Below are positions 19,141 to 27,889 of a DNA stretch of 53,463 nucleotides, piece by piece. A program made the position numbers and the translations under genes. Each line of letters opens with the position of its first letter. Positions within the stretch are counted from its first letter, which is position 1. This stretch comes from Flavobacteriales bacterium (GTDB lineage: Bacteria > Bacteroidota > Bacteroidia > Flavobacteriales_D > Parvicellaceae), in NCBI GenBank assembly GCA_025210295.1, contig JAOASC010000012.1:1-53463 (forward strand), written 5' to 3'. The notes beneath the pieces were generated by a model that made no database searches, was not told the DNA's origin, and saw only the letters and a list, made by a program, of their open reading frames with translations.

Positions 19141-20163
19141 ATGAAGACAATAATTGTAGTGTTAGCAATAATAATCACAACCAATACTTTTGGTCAAGCA
19201 ATGGGTAATAGTGGTTACTTAAATGTATCTAATGAAGCGAAGTCGGTTTCCATAAACAACCAAAGGCTTAACCTAAATAACTTAAACGCCGATATCAATA
19301 TAAAAGTAAAAGGGATGGCTAATTTAAAGGCTGATACTTATGTCGCTATTTTTAGTTTAAATCAAGTGGGAAAAACAGCCGAAGAAGTTAATAGTTTAAT
19401 TGATGATAGAATTTCAAAATCAATTAAAGAGATTAAAGCATTACAAGGGGTAGAGACATTTATAGATATGGTTTCTTTTGTCCCTGTATATGAAGTGCAA
19501 GTAGAAAAGAAAGTTTTTAGTAAGAAAACTTATAATGAAGTACCGGCTGGTTTTGAAGTAAAAAAGAACCTTCATATTAAATATACTGATGGAAACTTAT
19601 TAAATAACATTATTGCAATCCTATCCAAAAACGAAATCTACGATTTAGTTAAAGTAGATTATTTCTCTGAAGACATAGAAGCTACCAAAAAACAATTAAT
19701 GGAAAAAGCTAAAACCATTTTGTTGGAAAAGATTAAAAATTATGAATCTATTTTAGGAGAAAGTATTGGAGATATTGAGAAACATATCGCAGATAATTAT
19801 CGAGTTGTTGTTCCCACAGAAATGTATCAAACTTACCAAGCATATAATGGGTACAATTTATCAAATACGATAAAGAAGATAAATACGCATCAGAAGAGCA
19901 CTTCTTATTTTTATCAACCCGTGACCGATAGAAGCTTTGATTTTGTAATCAATCCTACCATTTTTGAGCCCGTCACTCAAGTAATGTATGAAATAGATTT
20001 AAAAATAAATAGGGCTGAGTTTTTAAGGACAAAAAAACAGGAAGAAAAAGAAAAAATACAGTACGAAAGACGTCTAAAAGAACAAGAGCAAAACAAGTCT
20101 AGTGAATCTGCCAAATATTATATCGTAACACCGAATGGAGAGGTAAAAAACTTAACGCTTTAA
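19141..20163 (+). CDS. Secreted SIMPL-domain protein
   Basis: The 340-residue protein has a signal peptide (MKTIIVVLAIIITTNTFGQ). A SIMPL-type domain covers about residues 50-270 (INIKVKGMANLKADTYVAIF; later AKTILLEKIKNYESILGESI). The C-terminal tail is charged and coiled-coil-like (KQEEKEKIQYERRLKEQEQN). It is larger than the SIMPL lipoprotein at 17454 and only distantly similar to it. It lies between the first and second copies of the GATase-like family with short gaps (47 and 9 bases), so it is probably in the same operon. Confidence 0.75.
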   Translation: MKTIIVVLAIIITTNTFGQAMGNSGYLNVSNEAKSVSINNQRLNLNNLNADINIKVKGMANLKADTYVAIFSLNQVGKTAEEVNSLIDDRISKSIKEIKALQGVETFIDMVSFVPVYEVQVEKKVFSKKTYNEVPAGFEVKKNLHIKYTDGNLLNNIIAILSKNEIYDLVKVDYFSEDIEATKKQLMEKAKTILLEKIKNYESILGESIGDIEKHIADNYRVVVPTEMYQTYQAYNGYNLSNTIKKINTHQKSTSYFYQPVTDRSFDFVINPTIFEPVTQVMYEIDLKINRAEFLRTKKQEEKEKIQYERRLKEQEQNKSSESAKYYIVTPNGEVKNLTL

Positions 20164-20172
20164 AAACAGAGA

Positions 20173-21087
20173 ATGATGAAACTCAAATCAATTTTAATGA
20201 TCCTTTGTATAGGAAGTTACTCAATAGCTGGTTTTTACGGCCAATATAATGAAGCAGCTGCAAAAAATGTTATAATAGAAGAAGTTAAAGAAACGTATTT
20301 CGATAAAGATGCAGGTGAACAAAGAACAAGAACTGTAAAAAGAGAGGTTGCTATTGATACTTATGGAAATGCTAAAGGAAATCAGTATGATTTGGCAGTA
20401 GATGGAGCTTTTCAAGGGCAAACAATAGCCGTTTTACACTTTTGTGCTAGAGGGATGTTTGATTTCAAATTACCCCAACAAGCATTAGCAGAAAAAGGCT
20501 TTTCTGTCTACAGATGGATGAATCAAGCCCCTTCTTCAGAAGAGTTGAAAAAAGGGTTAGAAAAAGCCTGCCAGCTTTGGATTATTTCAGATACTAAACA
20601 AAACCTTAACGCAGAACATTTAAAGGTGATTAAAGACTTTTTTGAAAGTGGAAGAGGCGTTTATATCTGGGGAGATAATCAACCGTATTATGCCGATGCC
20701 AATTATGTTTCTAACGCATTAATTGGTGTGGAAATGCAAGGCGATACAAGAGGAGATCAAGTGGTTGGGTTACAAATGGAAGAGAAGCAAGCAGGGGTAA
20801 CGCCTAACCATTTAATAACAACAGGAATCCAAAATATTTATGAAGGAATAACAGTTGCTACTTTGCCAGAGCATGAGGACTTGATGCCAATTATTTATGG
20901 TTCAGCTAATAATTTGGTAACTGCAGTTTATGAAAAAGATGGAAAACGCCTGATTTTAGATGGGGGCTTTACCCGGTTATACAAAAATTGGGACACAGCA
21001 GGGACTGGTCGCTATGTAAAAAATGCAGCAGCATGGCTAGTGAATTACGAACGTTTTGGGGATGCTGTTGTGACAAACCAAAAATAA
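20173..21087 (+). CDS. Secreted GATase/ThuA-like paralogue 2
   Basis: The 304-residue protein is a close relative of the genes at 18191 and 21149, with all their conserved blocks (DTYGNAKGNQYDLAVDGAF, VIKDFFESGRGVYIWGDN, NHLITTGIQNIYEGITVATL, DGGFTRLYKNWDTAGTGRYV). The signal peptide is KLKSILMILCIGSYSIAG. The start may be the second of two adjacent ATGs (20173 or 20176). Differences between copies cluster in the region after GQTIAVLHF and around residues 85-135, which could be the ligand-facing part. The function is unknown. Confidence 0.7.
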   Translation: MMKLKSILMILCIGSYSIAGFYGQYNEAAAKNVIIEEVKETYFDKDAGEQRTRTVKREVAIDTYGNAKGNQYDLAVDGAFQGQTIAVLHFCARGMFDFKLPQQALAEKGFSVYRWMNQAPSSEELKKGLEKACQLWIISDTKQNLNAEHLKVIKDFFESGRGVYIWGDNQPYYADANYVSNALIGVEMQGDTRGDQVVGLQMEEKQAGVTPNHLITTGIQNIYEGITVATLPEHEDLMPIIYGSANNLVTAVYEKDGKRLILDGGFTRLYKNWDTAGTGRYVKNAAAWLVNYERFGDAVVTNQK

Positions 21088-21148
21088 TTGAAAGACTATT
21101 GAACCAATCCATTTTTAATATGTATTAGAAAATAAAAAACGACGAATT

Positions 21149-22060
21149 ATGAAAACTAAATCAATTTTAATAGCTCTTTTTACAGGAATCTTGTCAATAT
21201 CAAGTGCTTATGGACAGTATAATAAAGCAGCAGCACAGAATGTCATCATGGAAGAAGTCGAAGAGGCTTATTACGATAAAGATCTTGGCGAGCAAAGAAC
21301 GAGGGTTGTAAAAAAAGAAGTAGCGAGTGATACTTATGGAAATGCTAAAGGCAATCAATATGATTTAGCTGTTGATGGAGCGTTTGAGGGACAAACGATA
21401 GCCGTCTTACATTTTTATACTGGAGGAGGATTTAACTTTGAATTACCCAAAAAAGCACTGGCAGAAAAAGGCTTTTCAGTGTATAGATGGATGAACAAAG
21501 CTCCTTCACCTCAAGAGCTAAAGAAAGGGCTAGAAAAATCATGTCAATTGTGGATTATTTCAGATATGGGAAAGCACTTAAATGACGAACATTTAGCAGT
21601 GATTAAAGACTTTTTCGAAAGTGGAAAAGGCGTTTACATTTGGGGAGATAATCAACCATATTATGCCGATGCCAATTATGTATCTAAAGCATTAATTGGT
21701 GTCGAAATGCAAGGGAACACAATGGGAGACAAAACGGTTAACTTACAAATGGAAGAAAAGAAAGCAGGCGTAACACCTAATCATTTAATTACAACAGGGT
21801 TACAAAATATTTATGAAGGAATTACGATTGCAACGTTACCTGATCATAAAGATTTAACACCAATTATTTATGGTTCAGCAGATAATCTAGTAACAGCTGT
21901 TTATGAAAAAGATGGAAAGCGTTTGATTTTAGATGGAGGTTTTACCAGATTGTATAATAAATGGGATACCGCTGGGACAGGTCGCTATGTAAAAAATGCA
22001 GCAGCTTGGTTGGTGAATTACGAACGTTTTGGAGACGATGTTGTAGCCAATAAGGAATAA
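21149..22060 (+). CDS. Secreted GATase/ThuA-like paralogue 3
   Basis: This third copy (303 residues) has a signal peptide (MKTKSILIALFTGILSISSA) and the same conserved blocks through to VKNAAAWLVNYERFGDDVV. It is most like copy 2 in the GQTIAVLHF and WGDNQPYYADANYVS stretches, and like copy 1 in the last third, so the copies may have exchanged sequence by gene conversion. It ends the cluster; an unrelated FKBP gene with its own promoter follows. The function is unknown. Confidence 0.7.
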   Translation: MKTKSILIALFTGILSISSAYGQYNKAAAQNVIMEEVEEAYYDKDLGEQRTRVVKKEVASDTYGNAKGNQYDLAVDGAFEGQTIAVLHFYTGGGFNFELPKKALAEKGFSVYRWMNKAPSPQELKKGLEKSCQLWIISDMGKHLNDEHLAVIKDFFESGKGVYIWGDNQPYYADANYVSKALIGVEMQGNTMGDKTVNLQMEEKKAGVTPNHLITTGLQNIYEGITIATLPDHKDLTPIIYGSADNLVTAVYEKDGKRLILDGGFTRLYNKWDTAGTGRYVKNAAAWLVNYERFGDDVVANKE

Positions 22061-22120
22061 ATAACTTAGGCTCAGCATAAGTTAAGTATGTATTTCAACT
22101 GTTTATTGGGTTTAAAGCAG

Positions 22121-22128
22121 TACCTTTG
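22121..22128 (+). promoter_or_regulatory. Bacteroidota -7 promoter element for the SlyD-like gene
   Basis: TACCTTTG matches TAnnTTTG exactly and lies 16 bases before the start codon at 22145. This suggests that the FKBP gene is transcribed separately from the GATase-like cluster. Confidence 0.55.
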
Positions 22129-22144
22129 CGCAAAATAAAATAAA

Positions 22145-22648
22145 ATGAGCGAAGCGATAAACAATGTAATTACTGTTGATTACAAATTATTTAAAGATAC
22201 AGCAGAAGGAGAGATGATCGAGTCTACAGAAGGGAAACAACCATTAGTTTTCTTATCTGGAGTAGGGCAAATGATTCCTGAGTTTGAAGCAAATGTTGTC
22301 AACTTAGAAGTAGGAGCAACGTTCTCTTTTGGTATCAAAGCAGAAAACGCGTATGGAGTAAAATCTGATGATGCAATTATCGAATTGCCACAAGATATGT
22401 TTATGCAAGATGGTAAGTTAGTAGAGCAAGTTGTTGTTGGAAATATTTTACCATTAGAAGATCAAAATGGTCATGTACACCCAGCAAAAGTTGTTTCAAT
22501 CAACGAGACAACAGTAACGATGGATGTAAATCACCCATTAGCAGGACAAGACTTACATTTTACAGGTTCTGTGGTTGAGGTAAGAGAAGCAACTCAAGAC
22601 GAAATCCAACATGGACATGTTCATGGAGCAGGAGGAGTAGAGCATTAA
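22145..22648 (+). CDS. SlyD-like FKBP-type peptidyl-prolyl isomerase
   Basis: The 167-residue cytoplasmic protein has a split FKBP domain (VITVDYKLFKDTAEGEMIES, then QPLVFLSGVGQMIPEFEANV) with an inserted chaperone (IF) domain at about residues 70-125 (KAENAYGVKSDDAIIELPQD). It ends in a short His-rich tail (HGHVHGAGGVEH). SlyD proteins isomerise prolyl bonds, act as chaperones and can bind nickel through such tails. This tail is much shorter than in E. coli SlyD. A terminator follows immediately. Confidence 0.92.
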   Translation: MSEAINNVITVDYKLFKDTAEGEMIESTEGKQPLVFLSGVGQMIPEFEANVVNLEVGATFSFGIKAENAYGVKSDDAIIELPQDMFMQDGKLVEQVVVGNILPLEDQNGHVHPAKVVSINETTVTMDVNHPLAGQDLHFTGSVVEVREATQDEIQHGHVHGAGGVEH

Positions 22649-22670
22649 GCTATTACCATTCAAAATAGTT

Positions 22671-22702
22671 AAAAACGCCGTCTTTTATAGATGGCGTTTT
22701 TT
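22671..22702 (+). terminator. Intrinsic terminator after the SlyD-like gene
   Basis: A 12-bp stem with one G-T wobble (AAAAACGCCGTC with GATGGCGTTTTT) and a 7-base loop is followed by T residues. It could also serve the convergent endopeptidase gene that ends at 22721. Confidence 0.85.
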
Positions 22703-22720
22703 GTTTGGAATATCAATAAT

Positions 22721-23506
22721 TCAACCCTCCCCAAAATCAATATGATAATGCTCGTCGTGTAAGGCATTAATCATTTTAGAAAGTCCTTTGACGACATAGA
22801 TTCCACTAGCTTTTAATTTTTTACCATATTCGGTAGCAAACAACTCATCTTTGTATTCTATTTTGATGATTACTTTCTTAATTTTTAACCCTACTTTTTT
22901 AGCTTGTTGATTTAAAATCAAAATATGGCGGGCAATGAGGTTAAAATCAACTTTTACTGTGTTATCATTAGCGTATTCTCCTTGATCATTAAAGGCCAAT
23001 AAATAATGCCTCGTTCCCAAACTATCTAGTTTATAATAGGGTTGCTTGTTTTGTATTAAAGGCATCATAAAGTCAACACTTAACCCCGTTTGATGTGTCC
23101 GATGAGGGTAGAGTTCTCCCCCTTTTTGATTGGCCGTTTCCATAATGAAAAAATGGCGGTTAGGGACCTCTTTTTCTAGTTGTTTATAGCTTTCTAATAC
23201 TGTTGTTAGGACTTTGTTGTTGAGGTATGCACGACCACTTAAATAACTCCCTTTATCAAAATAGCTAAAATTAGTACCATAAAAAGGGAGCAGTTTACCA
23301 TTGGTTAATTTTCCATTGGAAACACTTCCCGAAGATCTACTAGGTTTTTTGTTTCCTTTATTTTGTTGATAATATGAAAGTATAGCCGTGTCTTTTTCTG
23401 TGCCTAATGGCTTAGAAGGTGACTTTATCCCTTGTTTATTTGGGGCTTCTTGACTTTGACAAGCATAAAACAAAAAAACAGGGATAAAATACAACAAGAG
23501 TTTCAT
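22721..23506 (-). CDS. MepA-like penicillin-insensitive murein endopeptidase
   Basis: The 261-residue protein has a hydrophobic leader ending in a possible lipobox cysteine (LFYACQSQE). The zinc-peptidase motifs of the M74/LAS group are present: HRTHQTGLSVDFM with the His and Asp ligands, and HYHIDFGEG near the C-terminus. Proteins of this group cut D-Ala-mDAP cross-links in peptidoglycan at the outer membrane face. It is divergent from dapF, so both neighbours relate to mDAP metabolism or use, which may be chance. Confidence 0.85.
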   Translation of the reverse strand: MKLLLYFIPVFLFYACQSQEAPNKQGIKSPSKPLGTEKDTAILSYYQQNKGNKKPSRSSGSVSNGKLTNGKLLPFYGTNFSYFDKGSYLSGRAYLNNKVLTTVLESYKQLEKEVPNRHFFIMETANQKGGELYPHRTHQTGLSVDFMMPLIQNKQPYYKLDSLGTRHYLLAFNDQGEYANDNTVKVDFNLIARHILILNQQAKKVGLKIKKVIIKIEYKDELFATEYGKKLKASGIYVVKGLSKMINALHDEHYHIDFGEG

Positions 23507-23521
23507 AAATAAAAAATAGGG

Positions 23522-23549
23522 TTGATTTATCCAAATACGTTTATCTTTG
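23522..23549 (+). promoter_or_regulatory. Bacteroidota promoter for dapF
   Basis: TATCTTTG at 23542-23549 matches TAnnTTTG, and a TTG at 23522-23524 sits 17 bases upstream in the -33 position. The dapF ATG follows at 23592. Confidence 0.6.
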
Positions 23550-23591
23550 CCTATGAGTTACAAGATGGCTCATGTTTAAGGAAAAGAATTC

Positions 23592-24374
23592 ATGAAAATC
23601 GCATTTAAAAAATACCAAGGTACAGGAAACGATTTCGTAATTATTGATAATAGGGAACAGCTCTTTGATAAAAACAATAGTGCCATTATCAAGCACATTT
23701 GCAATCGTAAATTTGGAATTGGTTCGGATGGTTTGATATTGATTGAAAATCATGAAAAATATGATTTTAATATGGTGTTTTTTAACCCAGATGGCTCGCA
23801 GAGTTTTTGTGGGAATGGAAGCCGATGTGCGGTCCAGTTTGCTTATGATACGGGAATTATAACTCAAGAACATACTGAGTTTATCTCAACAGATGGCTGG
23901 CATGAAGCGTTGGTTCTAGAGGACAAGCAAGTAAAACTAAAAATGCATGATGTTTCCAATATATCAAGAGGAAAAGCATTTGATTTTATGAATACAGGCT
24001 CTCCACATTATGTCACTTTTACTGAGCATCTCAAACAATTGGATATCGTAACTGAGGGAAGTAAAATCCGATATGCAGATGCTTATCAATCAATTGGAGG
24101 AACGAATGTCAACTTTATTGAGCAACAAGAAGACAATTATTACGTTAGAACCTATGAGCGAGGTGTGGAGAATGAAACACTGTCTTGCGGAACAGGAGTA
24201 ACAGCTTGCGCACTGAGTATTGCTTTAAAAGATAATATAAAAGATGGAGAAGTGGATATTCATACCCAAGGAGGGCAGTTAACTGTAGCTTTAGAGCAAA
24301 CAGAAGATGGATTTAAAAATATTTGGCTACAAGGACCCGCTACATTTGTTTTTAAAGGAGAGCTTTTCATTTAA
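23592..24374 (+). CDS. dapF: Diaminopimelate epimerase
   Basis: DapF converts LL- to meso-diaminopimelate for lysine and peptidoglycan synthesis in the cytoplasm. The two catalytic cysteines are visible: Cys73 in SQSFCGNGSRC and Cys199 in ETLSCGTGVTAC. The substrate-binding stretch KYQGTGNDFVIIDN is at the N-terminus. At 260 residues its length is normal. The next gene starts 3 bases after the stop, so dapF heads a short operon with an unknown protein and a GNAT acetyltransferase. Confidence 0.96.
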   Translation: MKIAFKKYQGTGNDFVIIDNREQLFDKNNSAIIKHICNRKFGIGSDGLILIENHEKYDFNMVFFNPDGSQSFCGNGSRCAVQFAYDTGIITQEHTEFISTDGWHEALVLEDKQVKLKMHDVSNISRGKAFDFMNTGSPHYVTFTEHLKQLDIVTEGSKIRYADAYQSIGGTNVNFIEQQEDNYYVRTYERGVENETLSCGTGVTACALSIALKDNIKDGEVDIHTQGGQLTVALEQTEDGFKNIWLQGPATFVFKGELFI

Positions 24375-24377
24375 TTT

Positions 24378-24896
24378 ATGCCAATTCTAACCAATATAGA
24401 ACACTTAGCAGTAGAACAACACCTGGAGTCAGGCTTTTTTTTATGTTTAATTGCCACCAATAAAATTCCTCCTCATATCGCTATTATCGCAAACGGAAAA
24501 TATTATTCTGTAAGTGTTAGAGGGGTAAAAATAGCAGTGGATTATCAGTCGTTATTAAAAACAATACACCACAAAAAGATCCCTAGTTTATTTATCCAAT
24601 TAGCCATAGAACCAAATTTTCAAGCACTAAAAAAAGCCTATGGCCAATACCCGAAATTAACAGAAAAAGAATCCTGCCTGTTTCCTATTCGAGATTACTT
24701 TCAAAAAGAACAACTGACAACAGAAAATTGGGAGTTTGTATTTAATGCTGTGGATGATTTATTGTTTAAGAATATGGTTGTTCAAAGTTATCATTTGTTT
24801 ATGGAAGACTTACTTAAAGCGAGAAGTTTTCGATTGAAAGAGTATACCAAAAGTGAAATCATTGCGTTAATAAAAGAGTTGAAAGCACTATGTTAA
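24378..24896 (+). CDS. Conserved-looking protein of unknown function
   Basis: The 172-residue soluble protein has no signal peptide or membrane helix. I do not recognise a family. It starts 3 bp after dapF and overlaps the start of the GNAT gene by 7 bp, so all three genes are likely translated from one message. The N-terminal half is beta-rich (HIAIIANGKYYSVSVRGVKI) and the C-terminal half helical. The tight coupling on both sides argues that it is a real gene. Confidence 0.7.
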   Translation: MPILTNIEHLAVEQHLESGFFLCLIATNKIPPHIAIIANGKYYSVSVRGVKIAVDYQSLLKTIHHKKIPSLFIQLAIEPNFQALKKAYGQYPKLTEKESCLFPIRDYFQKEQLTTENWEFVFNAVDDLLFKNMVVQSYHLFMEDLLKARSFRLKEYTKSEIIALIKELKALC

Positions 24897-25411
24897 GTAA
24901 CAATAGAATTACATTAAGAACATTGGAGCCAACAGATTTAGATTGTTTGTTGAAGTGGGAAAATGATGCAGATCATTGGCGGGTGAGTAATACTTTTGTT
25001 CCGTTTTCTCGTAAGTTAATGGAAGAATATATTTACAGTGCGCAAGATTTATTTGCAACCAAGCAAATTCGTTTTATAATCGAAGACAATGCTTCTAAAA
25101 AACAGTTGGGTTCTATCGACTTGTTTGATTTTGATCCTTTTCATTTGAGAGCTGGAGTGGGGGTTTTAATTGATAAAAAATATAGGAATAAAGGGGTCGG
25201 AAAAGATGCCTTAGAGTTGTTAAAAGAATATTGTTTTAAGCACTTGAATCTAAATCAAATTTATTGTTCCATAGCTGCATCTAACGAAGCCAGTATTCAG
25301 TTGTTTGAGCAAGGAGGGTTTATTCAAGGAGGAGTCAAAAAACAATGGCTCAATCAAGGCGGTTTTTGGGAGGATGAATTGTTTTTTCAGTGTTTAACTA
25401 AAAATCATTAA
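24890..25411 (+). CDS. GNAT-family N-acetyltransferase (RimJ/RimL-like)
   Basis: The 173-residue protein opens with ITLRTLEPTDLDCLLKWEND, typical of the RimJ/RimL/SpeG branch. It has an acetyl-CoA pyrophosphate loop (IDKKYRNKGVGKDALELLK) and a C-terminal NEASIQLFEQGGF motif. Such enzymes acetylate protein N-termini, antibiotics or polyamines; the substrate is unknown. It overlaps the preceding gene by 7 bp, which implies translational coupling. Confidence 0.9.
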   Translation: MLSNNRITLRTLEPTDLDCLLKWENDADHWRVSNTFVPFSRKLMEEYIYSAQDLFATKQIRFIIEDNASKKQLGSIDLFDFDPFHLRAGVGVLIDKKYRNKGVGKDALELLKEYCFKHLNLNQIYCSIAASNEASIQLFEQGGFIQGGVKKQWLNQGGFWEDELFFQCLTKNH

Positions 25412-25422
25412 CTTTAAAAAAT

Positions 25423-25854
25423 ATGAGAAAAATTATTGTTGTCATCGTATTTATTTTGGGAGTAAGCTTGTTTTTTTCTTCGTGTAGGAGAAATAATCAG
25501 GTCGTGCCTTATGTTGCTATTGATACCTATTTAAACTTAAACTTACCAGCCTATATTAATCTCAATGGAGTAGGAGGTTGGGCTTATGTTTCTGGAGGAA
25601 ATAACGGTTTAATCGTGTATCGTCAAACACAAAATGTGTTTATGGTATATGATCGATATTGTACTTACAATATTGAAGAATCTTGTGGGGCTGGAGCTGT
25701 AGATTCAACCAATATAAGAATAGCATGTGATTGTGATGGAAGTCAATATCAACTTTTTGATGGAGCTGTTATTCAAGGTCCAGCAACTACAAATTTGCAT
25801 CAATACCGCTCAGATTTTGATGAGATCAACAATACCTTACATATTTATAATTAA
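25423..25854 (+). CDS. Lipoprotein with degenerate Rieske-like fold
   Basis: The 143-residue protein has a lipoprotein signal (GVSLFFSSC). The rest resembles a Rieske domain: VYDRYCTYN occupies the place of the first C-x-H pair, and IACDCDGSQYQLFDGAVIQG the place of C-x-x-H-GSxF. The two cluster histidines are absent (Tyr and Asp stand there), so it should not hold a normal 2Fe-2S cluster. Extra cysteines (ESCGAG) might form a disulfide. The stop overlaps the next start (TAATG), so the two genes are probably co-expressed. The function is unknown. Confidence 0.7.
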   Translation: MRKIIVVIVFILGVSLFFSSCRRNNQVVPYVAIDTYLNLNLPAYINLNGVGGWAYVSGGNNGLIVYRQTQNVFMVYDRYCTYNIEESCGAGAVDSTNIRIACDCDGSQYQLFDGAVIQGPATTNLHQYRSDFDEINNTLHIYN

Positions 25855-26495
25855 TGAAACATATTCTACGTAACTGTTGTGCGCTGTTAATGTGTTGTTT
25901 GTCTTGGGCAAACTTATCTTTTTCACAAGAAAATATTTCTGCAGACTCTACCCTTTCAAATTATTATTATGAAGTCGGAATGGGCTTTGCAAATGTTGGG
26001 GAGTTGATTGTAAGGGGAATAGATGGCCAACAACTTTTTCCAGAAAGAGATCAATTGTCGATAGCGATATCTCAACATACCAAAGCAGATCGATATTTAC
26101 GTTTAGGAATGGTTATGGGGTTTTATAAAGAAGTTGTTACAGGAGGAAAAAACAACTTGATTAATCCGTTTATGATTACTGCTGGAGTTGAAAAGAAAAA
26201 AATGAAAAATAGATGGGCATTCTCTTATGGAGCAGATTTATATTATCGAACAACCATTAAAGGGGTTAATGTAGGAGGACAATATTGGCAAGCTCAAAAT
26301 CCAGGTTTTGGTATTGCAGGTTTGGTAAGTGCAGCCTATTTTATTCATCCCAATTTTTCACTTAGAACAGAAACAGAAATAGGTGCAGGAGTTCAACAAG
26401 ACTTTAAAAATGGAGGGTTTGCAACTCAGAAAGTTTTGTCTCCCTCTTTGGTGCCTATTAAGACATTGAGTTTAGAAATGAAATATCATTTCTAG
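25854..26495 (+). CDS. Probable outer-membrane beta-barrel protein
   Basis: The 213-residue protein has a signal peptide (CALLMCCLSWANLSFSQ). Alternating polar/aromatic strands follow (AIGYGADLYYR-like pattern: WAFSYGADLYYRTTIKGVNV, PNFSLRTETEIGAGVQQDF) and it ends in LSLEMKYHF. The final Phe and amphipathic strands are typical of small outer-membrane barrels. No specific family is recognised. It shares TAATG with the Rieske-like lipoprotein gene, and its stop overlaps that of rodA on the other strand. Confidence 0.65.
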   Translation: MKHILRNCCALLMCCLSWANLSFSQENISADSTLSNYYYEVGMGFANVGELIVRGIDGQQLFPERDQLSIAISQHTKADRYLRLGMVMGFYKEVVTGGKNNLINPFMITAGVEKKKMKNRWAFSYGADLYYRTTIKGVNVGGQYWQAQNPGFGIAGLVSAAYFIHPNFSLRTETEIGAGVQQDFKNGGFATQKVLSPSLVPIKTLSLEMKYHF

Positions 26496-27889
26496 TACAA
26501 TTCCTCTGATCTTCCAGCATCCAATCTTAGCAAGATAAAAATCATAATAGAAAAGCTTAAAATCGAAGATCCTCCTTTACTAAAAAAAGGAAGTGGAATA
26601 CCAATAACAGGAGCTAGTCCAATAACCATGGCAATGTTAATCATAAAGTGAAAAAAGAGAATGCTGGCTACGCTATAGCCAAAAATACGTGTGTACTTAC
26701 TTCGTTGTCGTTCAGCAATCATCACGATTCGAATTAAGAAAGAAACATAGAGGAGGATCAATACTGTATTTCCAATAAATCCCCATTCTTCAGACCAAGA
26801 ACAAAAAATAAAATCTGTACTTTGTTCGGGTACATGTTTGTATTTTTCATTGCTTAAAGTTCCTTGTAAAAAACCTTTTCCAGAAACTTCTCCAGAGCCA
26901 ATAGCTGATAAAGCTTGGTAAATGTTATAACCATCACCTCTTCTGTCTTCTTTTACACCAAACATGATTTGAAAACGAGAACGGTGACGACTTTTAAATA
27001 CATTATCGTAACTCCAGTTGATGGTAAGTACAATTAATACCGCCCCAATCGTACTAATTATTATCGCAGGGTAATAGGATTTTCTATAGCGGGGTAATAC
27101 AAAGAAACGAACCAATAATGCTGAGGCTGCTCCAACAGCGACGATTCCTATAGCTAAGGTATAGTTATTAGAGTAAAAAGCACTTGGTCGAGCGATTTCT
27201 TTATATTTTGAAGCAGAGTAAGCGCCTTGAGCAATCAAACGATTAATGTTTTCTTCGTTAATTTCTGCAGTTTCAAAAGAAGCAATATAGACTCCTAGAA
27301 TACTAATAACCAAACCTAATAATCCAATCAATAAGATGTTTCCAGAAAGACCTTCTCGATACATCACAAAAATAAAAGAGAAAAAAACCAGTAACGTTCC
27401 TGCATCTGGTTGCAAAAGAATCAGCCCACCAGGAATAGCAAGGATCAGTACCACAGTAGCTTTTGTTCTGATATCTTGAAGTTTTACATTGATTTGACTC
27501 ATATAATAGGCAATAGCCATAGCAGATGCAAACTTGGAGAATTCGGAAGGTTGAAGAGAAAAACTTCCGAGTTTAAACCACGAGCGAGCTCCATTGATCG
27601 GAGGCATAACCAACACTACCATCAGCATAAGCAGCACTACTCCGTAAGTCAAATAAGAGGATTTTTTTATTAAACTACTGTCCATTAGAAGAATAATTCC
27701 CCCAATAGTAGAAGATACAGCTATCCAAAATAATTGTTTCCCATACGGCTTGGTCCAAGTATAAATCGCTGGAAAGTTTTCGTCATAACTAGAAGAATAG
27801 ATGGTCAATAACCCCATAAATGCCAATGCAAAATACATGATTAACAATGGAATATCTATCTTTTTTAATATGTTTTGTTCTCTAGCCAT
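26492..27889 (-). CDS. rodA: Rod shape-determining protein RodA (SEDS glycosyltransferase)
   Basis: The 465-residue polytopic membrane protein belongs to the SEDS family, which polymerises lipid II glycan strands. Typical motifs are GARSWFKLGSFSLQPSEFSK, LLQPDAGTLLVFF, GSGEVSGKGFLQGT, EQSTDFIFCSWSEEWGF and GIPLPFFSKGGSS. It is longer than E. coli RodA because of an insert after residue 200. It is the last gene of the mreBCD-mrdA-rodA run, and its start shares one base with the mrdA stop. It should act with PBP2 in the elongasome. Confidence 0.94.
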   Translation of the reverse strand: MAREQNILKKIDIPLLIMYFALAFMGLLTIYSSSYDENFPAIYTWTKPYGKQLFWIAVSSTIGGIILLMDSSLIKKSSYLTYGVVLLMLMVVLVMPPINGARSWFKLGSFSLQPSEFSKFASAMAIAYYMSQINVKLQDIRTKATVVLILAIPGGLILLQPDAGTLLVFFSFIFVMYREGLSGNILLIGLLGLVISILGVYIASFETAEINEENINRLIAQGAYSASKYKEIARPSAFYSNNYTLAIGIVAVGAASALLVRFFVLPRYRKSYYPAIIISTIGAVLIVLTINWSYDNVFKSRHRSRFQIMFGVKEDRRGDGYNIYQALSAIGSGEVSGKGFLQGTLSNEKYKHVPEQSTDFIFCSWSEEWGFIGNTVLILLYVSFLIRIVMIAERQRSKYTRIFGYSVASILFFHFMINIAMVIGLAPVIGIPLPFFSKGGSSILSFSIMIFILLRLDAGRSEELY

